A stretch of 30,589 nucleotides of DNA from JANMDN01 sp031376285 (GTDB lineage: Bacteria; Actinomycetota; Thermoleophilia; Miltoncostaeales; Miltoncostaeaceae), in the NCBI GenBank assembly GCA_031376285.1, contig JANMDN010000063.1:1-30589 (forward strand), given 5' to 3'. A program made the translations under genes and the position numbers. This document shows, in pieces, positions 23,064 to 30,397 of the stretch (position 1 is its first letter; the number at the start of each line of letters is the position of its first letter). The notes under the pieces are model-generated. The model was given only the letters and a program-made list of their open reading frames with translations. It searched no databases and was not told the origin of the DNA.

Positions 23064-24367
23064 GCCAACGCGTCGCCGAGGTGCGCACGAGGCTTGAGCC
23101 GCTCGGTGGCCGGGGGTGGCTGGTCGGTGGCGGCCTGCGCGACCTGCTCTTGGGTCGCCCGGTGACCGACGTCGACGTCGCGCTTGAGGGCGATGCGCGT
23201 GCCGCGGCGCGGCGCCTCGCGAAGGTCTACGGCGCAGGATGCTACGAGCTTTCGCCGAGTTTTCGCGCGTGGCGCGTCCACGGAGGCGATCTCCCATTCA
23301 CGATCGACCTCACGCCGCTGCAGGGGGGATCGATCAGCGAGGACCTCCAGCGGCGCGACCTCACGATCAACGCGCTCGCGATGCCAATCGCTCCGGGTAC
23401 TGACGAGCGACCGCTTGATCTCTTCGAGGGACTTCGAGATCTTGCCGCGAGGCGAATGCGCATGGTGAGCCCAACCGCGTTCGCCCAGGACCCGGTCCGA
23501 CTCCTGCGCCTTGCGCGTCAGACAACCCAGCTTGGTTTCAGCATCGACCCTGGCACGGTCGACCAAGCGCGAAACGACGCCGCACGCCTCTGGGAGTCCC
23601 CCGGTGAGCGCATCTTCGACGAGGTCGTACGGATGATCTCGACGAACCAACCGGTCGGCGCCCTGCGCGTGTGCGATGAGCTCGGGATCCTGTCGGTGCT
23701 TTGCTCCGATGGGGACACCCCCGAGACCGAAGCCCCGAGACGTGTTCAGCGCGCCGAGGCACTCTGGGGCCTTCTCACCGGCTTGGACGGCGTACTGCCC
23801 GAGCACGCCGGGATGCTGCGCCGAGCGCTCGAAGGCCCTCTTGCGGACGGACTCAGCCGTCGCGACGCCCTGATGATCGCGTGTCTCTGGGAGGACGTCC
23901 CTGACGCGAGCGCCGCCGTTGACCGATGGTGCCGACGGCTGCGCACTTCGTCTCGGGTTCGCGAACAGCTCGTCCATATCGCCGCGGGAGGCGAGCTGCG
24001 CTCGCAGATTGGCGAGGACTGGTCGGATGCGCACTTCTATCGCGCTGTGACGGCGGCGGCGCCCGCCGCTCTTGAGGTTGCGATCCTCGGGGTTGCCGGT
24101 GCCTCGATCGACCGACGCGAGCTGGCCGTGGCTTGGGCACGGTCGGTCGTCGAGATGCACGCGCGTATCGACGAGCGAGCCGCGGATCCCGCGCTCATCG
24201 CCGGTGACGACCTCGCTCGCGCGCTTGAACGCAACACCGGCCCGTGGCTTCGCGAAGCGCTCGAGCACGTACGAGAAGCGCAGCTGATTCGGGGGCTTGC
24301 GACCCGTGACGAGGCAATCGCTCTTGTGAGAACTTTCCTAAGAGAAGTAAGGACAGACCCCGAATAG
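23051..24367 (+). CDS. tRNA nucleotidyltransferase/poly(A) polymerase family protein
   Basis: A 438-residue class II nucleotidyltransferase. The polymerase-beta-like head has GGGLRD (26-31), the metal ligands DVD (40-42), a third carboxylate in TIDLTP (D86) and the family signature RRDLTINALAM (101-111). The neck/body helices follow (DPVRLLRLARQ). The family includes CCA-adding, CC-adding and A-adding enzymes and poly(A) polymerases; sequence alone does not say which. No HD phosphohydrolase motif is visible in the C-terminal half. The start is uncertain: GTG 23051 overlaps alr by 13 bp, GTG 23081 is the alternative, and both retain all motifs. In related actinobacteria tsaE or tsaB often follows alr; here this gene does. 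Confidence 0.88.
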   Translation: MDGLSQRVAEVRTRLEPLGGRGWLVGGGLRDLLLGRPVTDVDVALEGDARAAARRLAKVYGAGCYELSPSFRAWRVHGGDLPFTIDLTPLQGGSISEDLQRRDLTINALAMPIAPGTDERPLDLFEGLRDLAARRMRMVSPTAFAQDPVRLLRLARQTTQLGFSIDPGTVDQARNDAARLWESPGERIFDEVVRMISTNQPVGALRVCDELGILSVLCSDGDTPETEAPRRVQRAEALWGLLTGLDGVLPEHAGMLRRALEGPLADGLSRRDALMIACLWEDVPDASAAVDRWCRRLRTSSRVREQLVHIAAGGELRSQIGEDWSDAHFYRAVTAAAPAALEVAILGVAGASIDRRELAVAWARSVVEMHARIDERAADPALIAGDDLARALERNTGPWLREALEHVREAQLIRGLATRDEAIALVRTFLREVRTDPE

Positions 24368-24460
24368 TCAGCGGCTGCCCCTGAGCGATGGTAGCGTGCC
24401 GATTCGCCAGGGCCTCTCCGGATGATGGGGCACAAACGACTGCCATTGAAGGAGTCGCCA

Positions 24461-24919
24461 GTGAGGTTCACGAGGCTGCCCGTTGCAGCTGCGGCCATCG
24501 CCGCGCTTGCTGCCCCCGTTTCCGCCCCTGACCAAGCCAGTGCGTGCGGAGCCGGCATCTCGGCAACCGACGAGGTGGGTCTCGTAAAGATGGTGAACGA
24601 CTTCCGCGCAAACAGTGGTTTGGCGAGGCTTCGGCCGCGGGCCCTCCTTCGCGCCTCGGCGCGTCGTCACAGCGCCGCCATGGCGTCGACGGGGGCGCTG
24701 GAGCACCAGGTTCGCGACGGTCGCCTGACCTGGGCGCCCGCCGGGTCGGCCGCCGGTGAGAACGTTGCCCTCGCAGGTGGCGCTGGCCAAGCGCTTCAGC
24801 TCATGCTGGGGAGCGCACCGCATCGCCAGAATCTGATGCTGCCGCGCTGGCGCTCGATCGGCATCGGTGCGGTCACGTCCTGCTCAGGCGTGTTCTTCAC
24901 CCTGGAGTTCCTCGGGTAG
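24461..24919 (+). CDS. Secreted CAP (SCP/PR1-like) domain protein
   Basis: A 152-residue exported protein. Residues 1-26 form a signal peptide (RFTRLPVAAAAIAALAAPVSA). The rest is a compact bacterial CAP domain: VGLVKMVNDFRANSGL, a helix with ARRHSAAMA (His of the CAP cleft), GENVA, the SAPHRQNLM segment with the second His, and a final strand FFTLEFLG. The cleft His/Glu residues are present. Bacterial CAP proteins of this YkwD-like type are extracellular; their biochemical roles are mostly unclear. GTG at 24461 is preferred over ATG at 24422 because GAAGGAG at 24448-24454 lies 6 nt upstream and the signal peptide then begins directly. A TAGCGT -10-like element is at 24392-24397. Confidence 0.88.
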   Translation: MRFTRLPVAAAAIAALAAPVSAPDQASACGAGISATDEVGLVKMVNDFRANSGLARLRPRALLRASARRHSAAMASTGALEHQVRDGRLTWAPAGSAAGENVALAGGAGQALQLMLGSAPHRQNLMLPRWRSIGIGAVTSCSGVFFTLEFLG

Positions 24920-24932
24920 TCTTTACGACAAC

Positions 24933-25493
24933 GTGGTCCGCCTCACCCGCATCTACACCAAGGCCGGGGATGGGGGAGACACTCACCTCGGCGACATGAG
25001 CCGGGTTCGCAAGACGAGCCTGCGGGTGGTGGGTTTCGGTGACGTTGACGAACTGAACGCAGCCGTCGGTCTGGTGCGGCTCGTCGATCTCGACGGCGAG
25101 ATCGACGCCGCACTCGCCCAGATACAGAATGACCTCTTCGATCTCGGTGGCGACCTGTGCGTCCCAATCTCCCCGGACGAAGCGGGGCGACTACGGATTC
25201 GTCCCGACCAGGTGACGCGCCTCGAGCAGTGGTGCGACCGCTGGAACGACGCGCTGGCGCCCCTGACGAGCTTCATCCTGCCGGGGGGGAGCCCCGCCGC
25301 GGCGCACCTGCACCACGCCCGGACCGTTTGCCGTCGCGCGGAGCGCGCCGTGATTGCCCTGTCCGACCAGGAGACCGTCAACCCGGAGACAGTGCGCTAC
25401 CTCAACCGCCTGTCGGACCTACTCTTCATCCTCGCTCGGGTTGCCAATGTTGTTGTTGGCGCTCCCGACGTCCTCTGGGTTCCGGGCGGCTAG
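24933..25493 (+). CDS. Cob(I)alamin adenosyltransferase, PduO type
   Basis: A 186-residue enzyme that transfers the 5'-deoxyadenosyl group of ATP to reduced cobalamin, making adenosylcobalamin. The ATP-binding N-terminus RIYTKAGDGGDTHLGD and the helix GDVDELNAAVGLVRL are diagnostic of the PduO/MMAB family. The active-site helix LPGGSPAAAHLHHARTVCRR and the final SDLLFILARVAN also match. The GTG at 24933 is chosen because it places the ATP motif at residues 6-20; an extension upstream to 24867 lies in the previous gene. No cobalamin-dependent enzyme is nearby. Its stop shares the tetramer CTAG with the stop of the convergent lgt gene. Confidence 0.93.
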   Translation: MVRLTRIYTKAGDGGDTHLGDMSRVRKTSLRVVGFGDVDELNAAVGLVRLVDLDGEIDAALAQIQNDLFDLGGDLCVPISPDEAGRLRIRPDQVTRLEQWCDRWNDALAPLTSFILPGGSPAAAHLHHARTVCRRAERAVIALSDQETVNPETVRYLNRLSDLLFILARVANVVVGAPDVLWVPGG

Positions 25494-26224
25494 CGGGCGA
25501 TTTGCACGCGGCCTCGCCGTCGCGCGAGGAGCAGTGCTCCAATCAACACCCCGCCAAGCGAGATGACCTGCGCGGTGGTCAGCCCAGCAACCTCGGTTGG
25601 GTTGCGGCGGACGAACTCGACCAGGAAGCGCATCGTTCCCGCCATCACGAGGTAGGCGCCGGCGAGCTGCCACGGTCCCGCGAGGCGACCGCGCAGGCGC
25701 CACAGGACGAAAAAGATCACGAGGAGCGTCGCACTCTCGTAGAGCGGCGTGGGATGGACGATCTCGTTGGTCGGCACGGTTCCTTCCGGGTAGCTCATAC
25801 CCCACGGCAGGGACGTCGCGCTGCCGTAGTCGCCGTCGCCGGCGAGCTGACACCCGATGCGGCCGATGGCCTGCCCGAGGGCGACTCCCGGAGCCACGAG
25901 GTTGGCGACGACCCCGAGCGGTCGGTGGCGCAGGACGCCCAGCAGGGCAACCGCGACGGTGCCACCGATCAGTCCGCCGTACCACGTCAGACCTGCGGTG
26001 GAGAAGAGCCCGCCGCCGCCGTTTTCGGCAACGGAGTAGAGACGCGCTCCGAGGAATCCGCCGACGCCCGCGGCGAGCAGGATCTCGTATGCGAAGGCCG
26101 AATCGAGCCCGCGCTGCGAGAGGTCGCGGGCGAGGAACCAGGCCGGAATGATCAGCCCGAGAGCTGCCATGAGGCCGAACGAGTAGAGCGTGAACGGACC
26201 GATTTGGCCAAGCTCAGGAAGCAC
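25490..26224 (-). CDS. lgt: Phosphatidylglycerol-prolipoprotein diacylglyceryl transferase
   Basis: A 244-residue membrane enzyme that attaches diacylglycerol to the lipobox cysteine of prolipoproteins. Seven or so hydrophobic segments are present. Family motifs: LTWYGGLIGG, GRIGCQLAGDGDYG (the Lgt signature, with Cys at the usual Asn position of GRxGNFxN) and HPTPLYE, followed by FLVEFVRRNP. It is somewhat shorter than many Lgt proteins. The GTG start at 26224 has GGAG 4 nt upstream. That ribosome site lies within the overlapping 62-codon ORF, which ends 11 bp inside lgt, so coupling is likely. The nearby ZnuA is a predicted lipoprotein substrate. Confidence 0.93.
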   Translation of the reverse strand: MLPELGQIGPFTLYSFGLMAALGLIIPAWFLARDLSQRGLDSAFAYEILLAAGVGGFLGARLYSVAENGGGGLFSTAGLTWYGGLIGGTVAVALLGVLRHRPLGVVANLVAPGVALGQAIGRIGCQLAGDGDYGSATSLPWGMSYPEGTVPTNEIVHPTPLYESATLLVIFFVLWRLRGRLAGPWQLAGAYLVMAGTMRFLVEFVRRNPTEVAGLTTAQVISLGGVLIGALLLARRRGRVQIAR

Positions 26225-26402
26225 GCGGCTCCTGCTGCGGCGACGCCATCATGGGCCCACGTCCCGCTGCCTGGTCAGCCCATGCCTCGCGGTCATCAAC
26301 GCGAACTCTCGCGCCGACGAGCAGGCGTAGGCGGTAGACCGCGAGCCCGATACCCGAGCCGCCCGCCATCAGTCCGGGTGCGGCTTGGCAGACGATGCAC
26401 AC
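26214..26402 (-). CDS. Small protein (62 aa) with CxxC and hydrophobic segment upstream of lgt
   Basis: I do not recognise this ORF as a named family. It begins MCIVCQAAP, with cysteines at 2 and 5, then a moderately hydrophobic segment (about 9-31) interrupted by two Arg, and a polar tail rich in Gln/Pro/Ala. Support for a real gene: its GTG is preceded at 7 nt by TAGCGT, the same spacing seen at several other starts in this window; without it the lgt mRNA would have an unexplained 180-nt leader; and its end overlaps lgt by 11 bp. The frame is also open further upstream across the zur gene, which is shadow sequence. Confidence 0.5.
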   Translation of the reverse strand: MCIVCQAAPGLMAGGSGIGLAVYRLRLLVGARVRVDDREAWADQAAGRGPMMASPQQEPRAS

Positions 26403-26427
26403 GGCCGCGACGCTATCATCAGTTGCG
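26403..26427. promoter_or_regulatory. Overlapping divergent -10 elements for zur and the lgt transcript
   Basis: On the plus strand TATCAT (26414-26419) ends 8 nt before the zur ATG (26428). On the minus strand TAGCGT (26415-26410) ends 7 nt before the GTG of the 62-codon ORF (26402). The two hexamers share two base pairs, so only one polymerase could occupy the site at a time. No convincing -35 elements at standard spacing were found. Confidence 0.5.
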
Positions 26428-26847
26428 ATGGCCGTGTCGGACCGACTCATCGAACGGTTGGGCGAGCGTGGCCTCCGGCGCACGCCGCAGCGGTCCGCCG
26501 TCCTTGAGGCGCTCGAGCACGAGTCCCGAGCGCTCGGAGCCGCCGAAGTGCACCGAATGGCCCGGACGCATTGTCCCGAGCTCGGGCTTTCGACGGTGTA
26601 CCGAACCCTTTGGGCGCTGAGCCAGTCAGGCCTCGTGGACGTCATCGGCCATCACGAGGGCGAGGCGACCTACCGCCTTTGCGGTGAACGCCACCACCAT
26701 CACCTCGTGTGCGAGCGCTGCCGCGAGGTCGTGGAGCTGCCGGAATGCGATCTCAGCGCGATCGAGGAGTCGATCGCGAGCAGTCATGGCTACCGCGTCG
26801 ACGGGCACGCGCTCTCGTTTTACGGGCGCTGCGCGGCCTGCCAGTAG
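26428..26847 (+). CDS. zur: Fur-family metalloregulator, probably Zur
   Basis: A 139-residue Fur-superfamily repressor. The winged-helix domain (about 1-80) has the TPQR motif at 19-22 and recognition helix LSTVYRTLWAL. The dimerisation/metal domain has HHHH at 89-92, then C95xxC98 and C135xxC138, the structural zinc site of Fur/Zur/PerR proteins. Adjacent zinc-uptake genes and a Fur/Zur-type palindrome at the znuA promoter favour Zur over Fur. The ATG at 26428 is chosen for alignment of the N-terminus and the leaderless -10; an upstream start at 26395 would add 11 residues. The 3' end overlaps the convergent znuB end by 28 bp. Confidence 0.88.
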   Translation: MAVSDRLIERLGERGLRRTPQRSAVLEALEHESRALGAAEVHRMARTHCPELGLSTVYRTLWALSQSGLVDVIGHHEGEATYRLCGERHHHHLVCERCREVVELPECDLSAIEESIASSHGYRVDGHALSFYGRCAACQ

Positions 26848-27677
26848 CGACGCCCGCCGTGACGGGCCCCGGCGCGTCTGAGGCCATCCAGCCCCAGGGC
26901 AAGGGCAAACGCTCCCGTGGCCCACAAGACCGTCGCTCCGCCGAGCGCCACACCCCAGTAGTACGACGTGTAGAGCCCCGCGACCCCGGCGAGTGCGGCG
27001 ATCCCGACCGAGAGCCCCGCCAGCGGGAGTAGACGCCGCGCGAGCATCCGGGCGGTGGCCGCCGGGGTCACGATGAGCGCAAGGACGAGCAGCGTTCCGA
27101 CGGCGTGAACCGCGACGACCGTCGCGACCGCGATCGCGGCGAGGAGCGCCATGTCGAGCGCTCGCACCGGGATACCCGAGCTCGCCGCAAACGCCGGGTC
27201 CATGGTGGAGGCAACGAGCGCTCGCCCCGCGCCGGCCAGGAACGTGACCACACACAACATGGAGACCATTGATGTGGTCAGGTCGCCATCGCTGACACCC
27301 AGCGGGGTGCCAAAGAGGAACGACTCCACGTCGTATCCCTCGGCCGCACCGCTCGACAGGACAACCGCTCCGACCGCAAGGGCGACTGCCATCACGATCC
27401 CGATTGCGGCGTCGCCCGAGAGCCGCTGCCCAAGCCATGTCACGAGGATGCTGGCCGGGATCGCGGTCGCAAGAGCCCCCAGCCGAATCGACGCCCCGAC
27501 GGTGGCGGCGGCAACCGCACCTGGAAACACGGCGTGTGCGAAGGCGTCCCCCGCGTACGAGAGCCCTCGAAGGATGACGAAGACGCCAAGGGCGCCGCAG
27601 AGCACCGCCACGACGATCAGCTCGATGCCGGCGCGGGCGACGAGCTCAGATCGCCACGGCTCGGCGATCCAGTTCAC
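26820..27677 (-). CDS. znuB: Zinc/manganese ABC transporter permease
   Basis: A 285-residue inner-membrane permease of the ABC-3 family (ZnuB/MntB/TroC), with about eight or nine hydrophobic helices. The family-typical segments are LRGLSYAGDAFAHAVFPGA (the LS.GDA..H motif near residues 38-55) and GTLLVLALIVTPAATARML (about 190-208, GxLLVxALLxxPAAxA), which contacts the ATPase. It pairs with ZnuC, whose stop it overlaps (GTGA, 27674-27677). Order in the operon is znuA-znuC-znuB. Convergent overlap with zur makes the 3' ends share 28 bp. Confidence 0.92.
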   Translation of the reverse strand: MNWIAEPWRSELVARAGIELIVVAVLCGALGVFVILRGLSYAGDAFAHAVFPGAVAAATVGASIRLGALATAIPASILVTWLGQRLSGDAAIGIVMAVALAVGAVVLSSGAAEGYDVESFLFGTPLGVSDGDLTTSMVSMLCVVTFLAGAGRALVASTMDPAFAASSGIPVRALDMALLAAIAVATVVAVHAVGTLLVLALIVTPAATARMLARRLLPLAGLSVGIAALAGVAGLYTSYYWGVALGGATVLWATGAFALALGLDGLRRAGARHGGRRYWQAAQRP

Positions 27678-28525
27678 GGTGCGGGGTGATGGTCGGGGTG
27701 AGCGGCGTGACGCGCCGACGACGCTGTGCCGTGATGGTGGTGGCTCGCGTCGTCGAACACTCCGATTGGGTGGCCGTGCGCCGGGTCATGGACGAAGAGA
27801 TCGCCCCCGTAGGTTGCGCGGAGGACGGCTGGGGTGAACACCTCCGTCGCCGGGCCCGCCGCGACGAGGCGGCGATTGAGAAAGAGGAGCTGGTCACTGA
27901 TCGCGGCGGCCTGGTTGAGGTCATGGGTCGACATGAGCACCGTGGCGCCTGAGGACCTGAGCCCCGAAAGCACCTCGAGGATCGTCTCCGATGACGTCCC
28001 ATCGACGCCGGTCAATGGCTCGTCCAGGATGTAGACCGCACCGCCCTGTGCGAGGGCCCTGGCGAGCATGACGCGCTGGCGCTGCCCTCCCGAGAGCTCA
28101 CCGACCTGGCATGCGGCGTGCCCGGCCATCGCGACCTGACCAAGTGCGTCCATCGCGGCGTCACGGTCGTCGGGGCGCAGTCGCCGCCACCACCTTCCAA
28201 GGCCGATGCGCCCCATCATCGCGACGTCGAGCACCGTGAGCGGGAGGTCGAGGCGCGCGTGGTCGCCCTGTGGGACGTAGGCCGCCCGCCCGTCACAGAC
28301 GACGTGACCCCTCCGAGGGGTCACCAGGCCGAGGATCGCCCGGAAGAGGGTCGACTTACCGGCTCCGTTTGGACCGATCACCGAGGCGATGCACCCCGGG
28401 CCCAGCTCGAAGCTCAAATCGTCGAGTGCCAGGTGAGTCCCGTAGACGACCCTGAGGTTCTGGACGGCGAGCCGCAGGCCCGATTTGAGTGCCGGAGAGC
28501 TCCGCCGCACCTCGCTACCTGGCAA
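27674..28525 (-). CDS. znuC: Zinc/manganese ABC transporter ATP-binding protein with His-rich tail
   Basis: A 283-residue ABC ATPase that powers metal import. Walker A GPNGAGKST (51-59), Q-loop Q86, signature LSGGQ (144-148), Walker B YILDE (165-169) and switch H201 are all intact. The last ~40 residues are unusual: 11 histidines between 246 and 280, including HHHH at 262-265 and HPDHH near the end. That suggests metal binding by the cytoplasmic tail, possibly as a sensor or buffer. The start is uncertain: TTG 28525 overlaps znuA by 11 bp; GTG 28510, five codons later, is the alternative. The stop overlaps znuB. Confidence 0.92.
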   Translation of the reverse strand: MPGSEVRRSSPALKSGLRLAVQNLRVVYGTHLALDDLSFELGPGCIASVIGPNGAGKSTLFRAILGLVTPRRGHVVCDGRAAYVPQGDHARLDLPLTVLDVAMMGRIGLGRWWRRLRPDDRDAAMDALGQVAMAGHAACQVGELSGGQRQRVMLARALAQGGAVYILDEPLTGVDGTSSETILEVLSGLRSSGATVLMSTHDLNQAAAISDQLLFLNRRLVAAGPATEVFTPAVLRATYGGDLFVHDPAHGHPIGVFDDASHHHHGTASSARHAAHPDHHPAP

Positions 28526-29432
28526 GGAAGCCCGCCACGAGACGCTCGGCGTTTGCGCGCATCATCCCGACGTAGGTTCCAGCGGGATCGTCGGCGCCTG
28601 CGAGCGTATCTCCGTAGAGCTTTGGCCCGACGCGCACACCGGCCTCACGAGCAAGCGCACGCTCGAGTTTGGCGTCGACCGATTCCTCCGCGAAGACCAC
28701 GGCGACGCGCTCTGCGCGGATCGTCGACGCCAAGCGGGCGAGGTCGCGGGCGTTCGGTTCGGCGGAGGTCGAAAGGGAAGGAATCGCCGCACCGACCACA
28801 CGAATCCCGTAGCGGTCGGTGAAGTAGCCGAAGGCGTCGTGATTTGTCACCAGCGTTCGCTGGCTCGGAGGGACCGCGTCGATCAGCGCAGCGAGCTCGC
28901 GGTCGAGGTCGGCAAGCGCGGCGTCGTAGGCGTTCGCCCGAGCCCGGTAGCCGGTGGCGCCAGCCGGGTCGAGTTCGATCAGCGCGTCGCGCACGGCCGC
29001 GACGATGTGTCGGGCGTTTCGTGGATCGAACCAGATGTGCGGATCGCCGATCGGTGACTCGTCGTCACCGGGTCGCAGGCGAATTCCCGCGCTTGCGTCC
29101 AGACGCCGTGGATTGTTGCCGGCACTCGTCACCACCCCGTCGATCCAATCGTCGAGTCCGACGCCGTTTGCGACAACGAGCGACGCGCGGCTGACATCGT
29201 CGATATCGCTCGGTGTCGGCTCGTAGTCGTGCGGATCGCGGTTGGGGGAGAGGAGGCCCACAACACGTACGCCGTCCCCGGCCACGTTTCGAGTGAGGTC
29301 GGCGAGCTGCGTCGTCGTCACAACGACACTCAGGCGGCTCGCCTCCCCGGCCGTGTCATTCCGCGAGCCCGCGCATCCGGGGATCACGGCAAGACATACG
29401 AGGAGAATGACGACAAGCGACGGTCGGCGCAC
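28515..29432 (-). CDS. znuA: Zinc/manganese-binding lipoprotein of the ABC transporter
   Basis: A 305-residue extracytoplasmic solute-binding protein of cluster A-I (ZnuA/TroA/PsaA). Residues 1-19 are a lipoprotein signal; the lipobox IPGC puts the lipidated Cys at 20. Metal ligands expected for the family are H68 (DPHDYEP), H132 (DPHIWFD) and H198 (TNHDAFGYF), with an Asp/Glu ligand in LYGDTLAG near the end. The loop before DPHIWFD is acidic (PGDDESPIGD) and lacks the long His-rich stretch of enterobacterial ZnuA, so manganese or zinc specificity is not settled by sequence. The GTG start at 29432 follows a strong leaderless promoter that contains the Fur/Zur-type box. Confidence 0.93.
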   Translation of the reverse strand: MRRPSLVVILLVCLAVIPGCAGSRNDTAGEASRLSVVVTTTQLADLTRNVAGDGVRVVGLLSPNRDPHDYEPTPSDIDDVSRASLVVANGVGLDDWIDGVVTSAGNNPRRLDASAGIRLRPGDDESPIGDPHIWFDPRNARHIVAAVRDALIELDPAGATGYRARANAYDAALADLDRELAALIDAVPPSQRTLVTNHDAFGYFTDRYGIRVVGAAIPSLSTSAEPNARDLARLASTIRAERVAVVFAEESVDAKLERALAREAGVRVGPKLYGDTLAGADDPAGTYVGMMRANAERLVAGFLAR

Positions 29433-29469
29433 GTGCCGGATAGTAGTCGTAGATGAGAATGATTGTCAA
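29433..29469 (-). promoter_or_regulatory. znuA promoter with Fur/Zur-type operator
   Basis: Reading the minus strand: perfect -35 TTGACA (29469-29464), 18-bp spacer, -10 TACTAT (29445-29440), 7 nt, then GTG (29432). The plus-strand 15-mer TGAGAATGATTGTCA (29454-29468) fits the Fur-family pattern TGAnAATnATTnTCA (7-1-7) and covers most of the -35. A bound repressor would block transcription of znuA-znuC-znuB. Confidence 0.75.
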
Positions 29470-29476
29470 CTGGGGA

Positions 29477-30328
29477 TCATCCCCAGGCGTGGACCGCCAT
29501 CCGCCGTCTACCGAGCTGGCGAGCCCCCGCAACAACGCCGAGCAGTACAGCGGCGGCGAGGGCGATGCATGCCCCTGGAGGCGCGTCGAAGCGCACGGAG
29601 AGCCACAGACCCGCGACGCTTGCTCCGAGGCACAGCCCCGTTGCGGCGAGCTGGAGCGAGCCGAGCCGCGTGGTCACAAGACGTGCGGCGACGGCCGGGA
29701 TCAGGATGAGACCGGAGAGCATCAGGCTGCCGACGATGGAGACGGCTACGGCGACGGTGACGGCGAGCGCGCACAGAAGGAGCGTGTCGAGGAGTCCGAC
29801 GGGCACGGCGCTGGCACGGGCCTGGGGGCGGTCGAATGTGGCGGCCAGCAGCGACCGTCCGAGGCCAGCGCCGACCACAAGCGCAAGCGCGGCGGCGGCG
29901 GCGCTTCGCCAGAGATCCGCGTCGTCGATCGAGAGCAGGCTGCCGAAAAGGATCGTGTTCGCCCCGACACCCGGGTCGGTGACGTTGCTGACAAGCACGG
30001 CGCCAACCGCGACCCCGGCCGACAGCACAACGCCGACTGCGACGCCGTCCGCGAGTTCAGGACGCGTCGATAGGAGCCCGATTCCGACGGCCACAACGAT
30101 CGCAGTCGCAAGCGCTGTTCCGAAGATGCTCCAGCCGGCGATATAGGCGACGACGAGCGCCGGAAAGGTCGCGTGGCCGAGCGCGTGGCTGAGGAACGCG
30201 AGCCTGCGGAGCACGACCCAGCTTCCGAGGACACCGGAGGCGATCGACAGCAGCGCGACCTCGACGAGCGCCCGCCGCATGTAGATGGGCTCGAAGGGCC
30301 CGAACAAGAAATCCCAGATCTCGCGCAC
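29477..30328 (-). CDS. Second metal ABC transporter permease (ABC-3 family)
   Basis: A 283-residue multi-spanning permease, paralogous to the znuB product. Family segments: VVLRRLAFLSHALGHATFPA (about 38-57) and GSLMLSGLILIPAVAARLV (about 190-208). It lies immediately upstream of znuA on the same strand, 44 bp before it, but the znuA promoter sits in between. No ATPase or binding protein of its own is nearby, so it may use ZnuC and ZnuA, form a heterodimer with the first permease (as TroC/TroD-type systems have two), or belong to a transporter encoded outside the window. The GTG start at 30328 has GACAAT 6 nt upstream, a weak leaderless-type -10. Confidence 0.9.
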   Translation of the reverse strand: MREIWDFLFGPFEPIYMRRALVEVALLSIASGVLGSWVVLRRLAFLSHALGHATFPALVVAYIAGWSIFGTALATAIVVAVGIGLLSTRPELADGVAVGVVLSAGVAVGAVLVSNVTDPGVGANTILFGSLLSIDDADLWRSAAAAALALVVGAGLGRSLLAATFDRPQARASAVPVGLLDTLLLCALAVTVAVAVSIVGSLMLSGLILIPAVAARLVTTRLGSLQLAATGLCLGASVAGLWLSVRFDAPPGACIALAAAVLLGVVAGARQLGRRRMAVHAWG

Positions 30329-30397
30329 ACCGCTATTGTCGCGCAGCGACGCGGATCCGCGCAGAACCGCTCAGCAGAGTGCACGACTGGCGCCCGT

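Noticed and set aside
25157..26620. 487-codon plus-strand ORF opposite lgt
   Set aside because: Covers the 3' part of the adenosyltransferase gene, lgt on the other strand and the zur start in a wrong frame; no recognisable domain.
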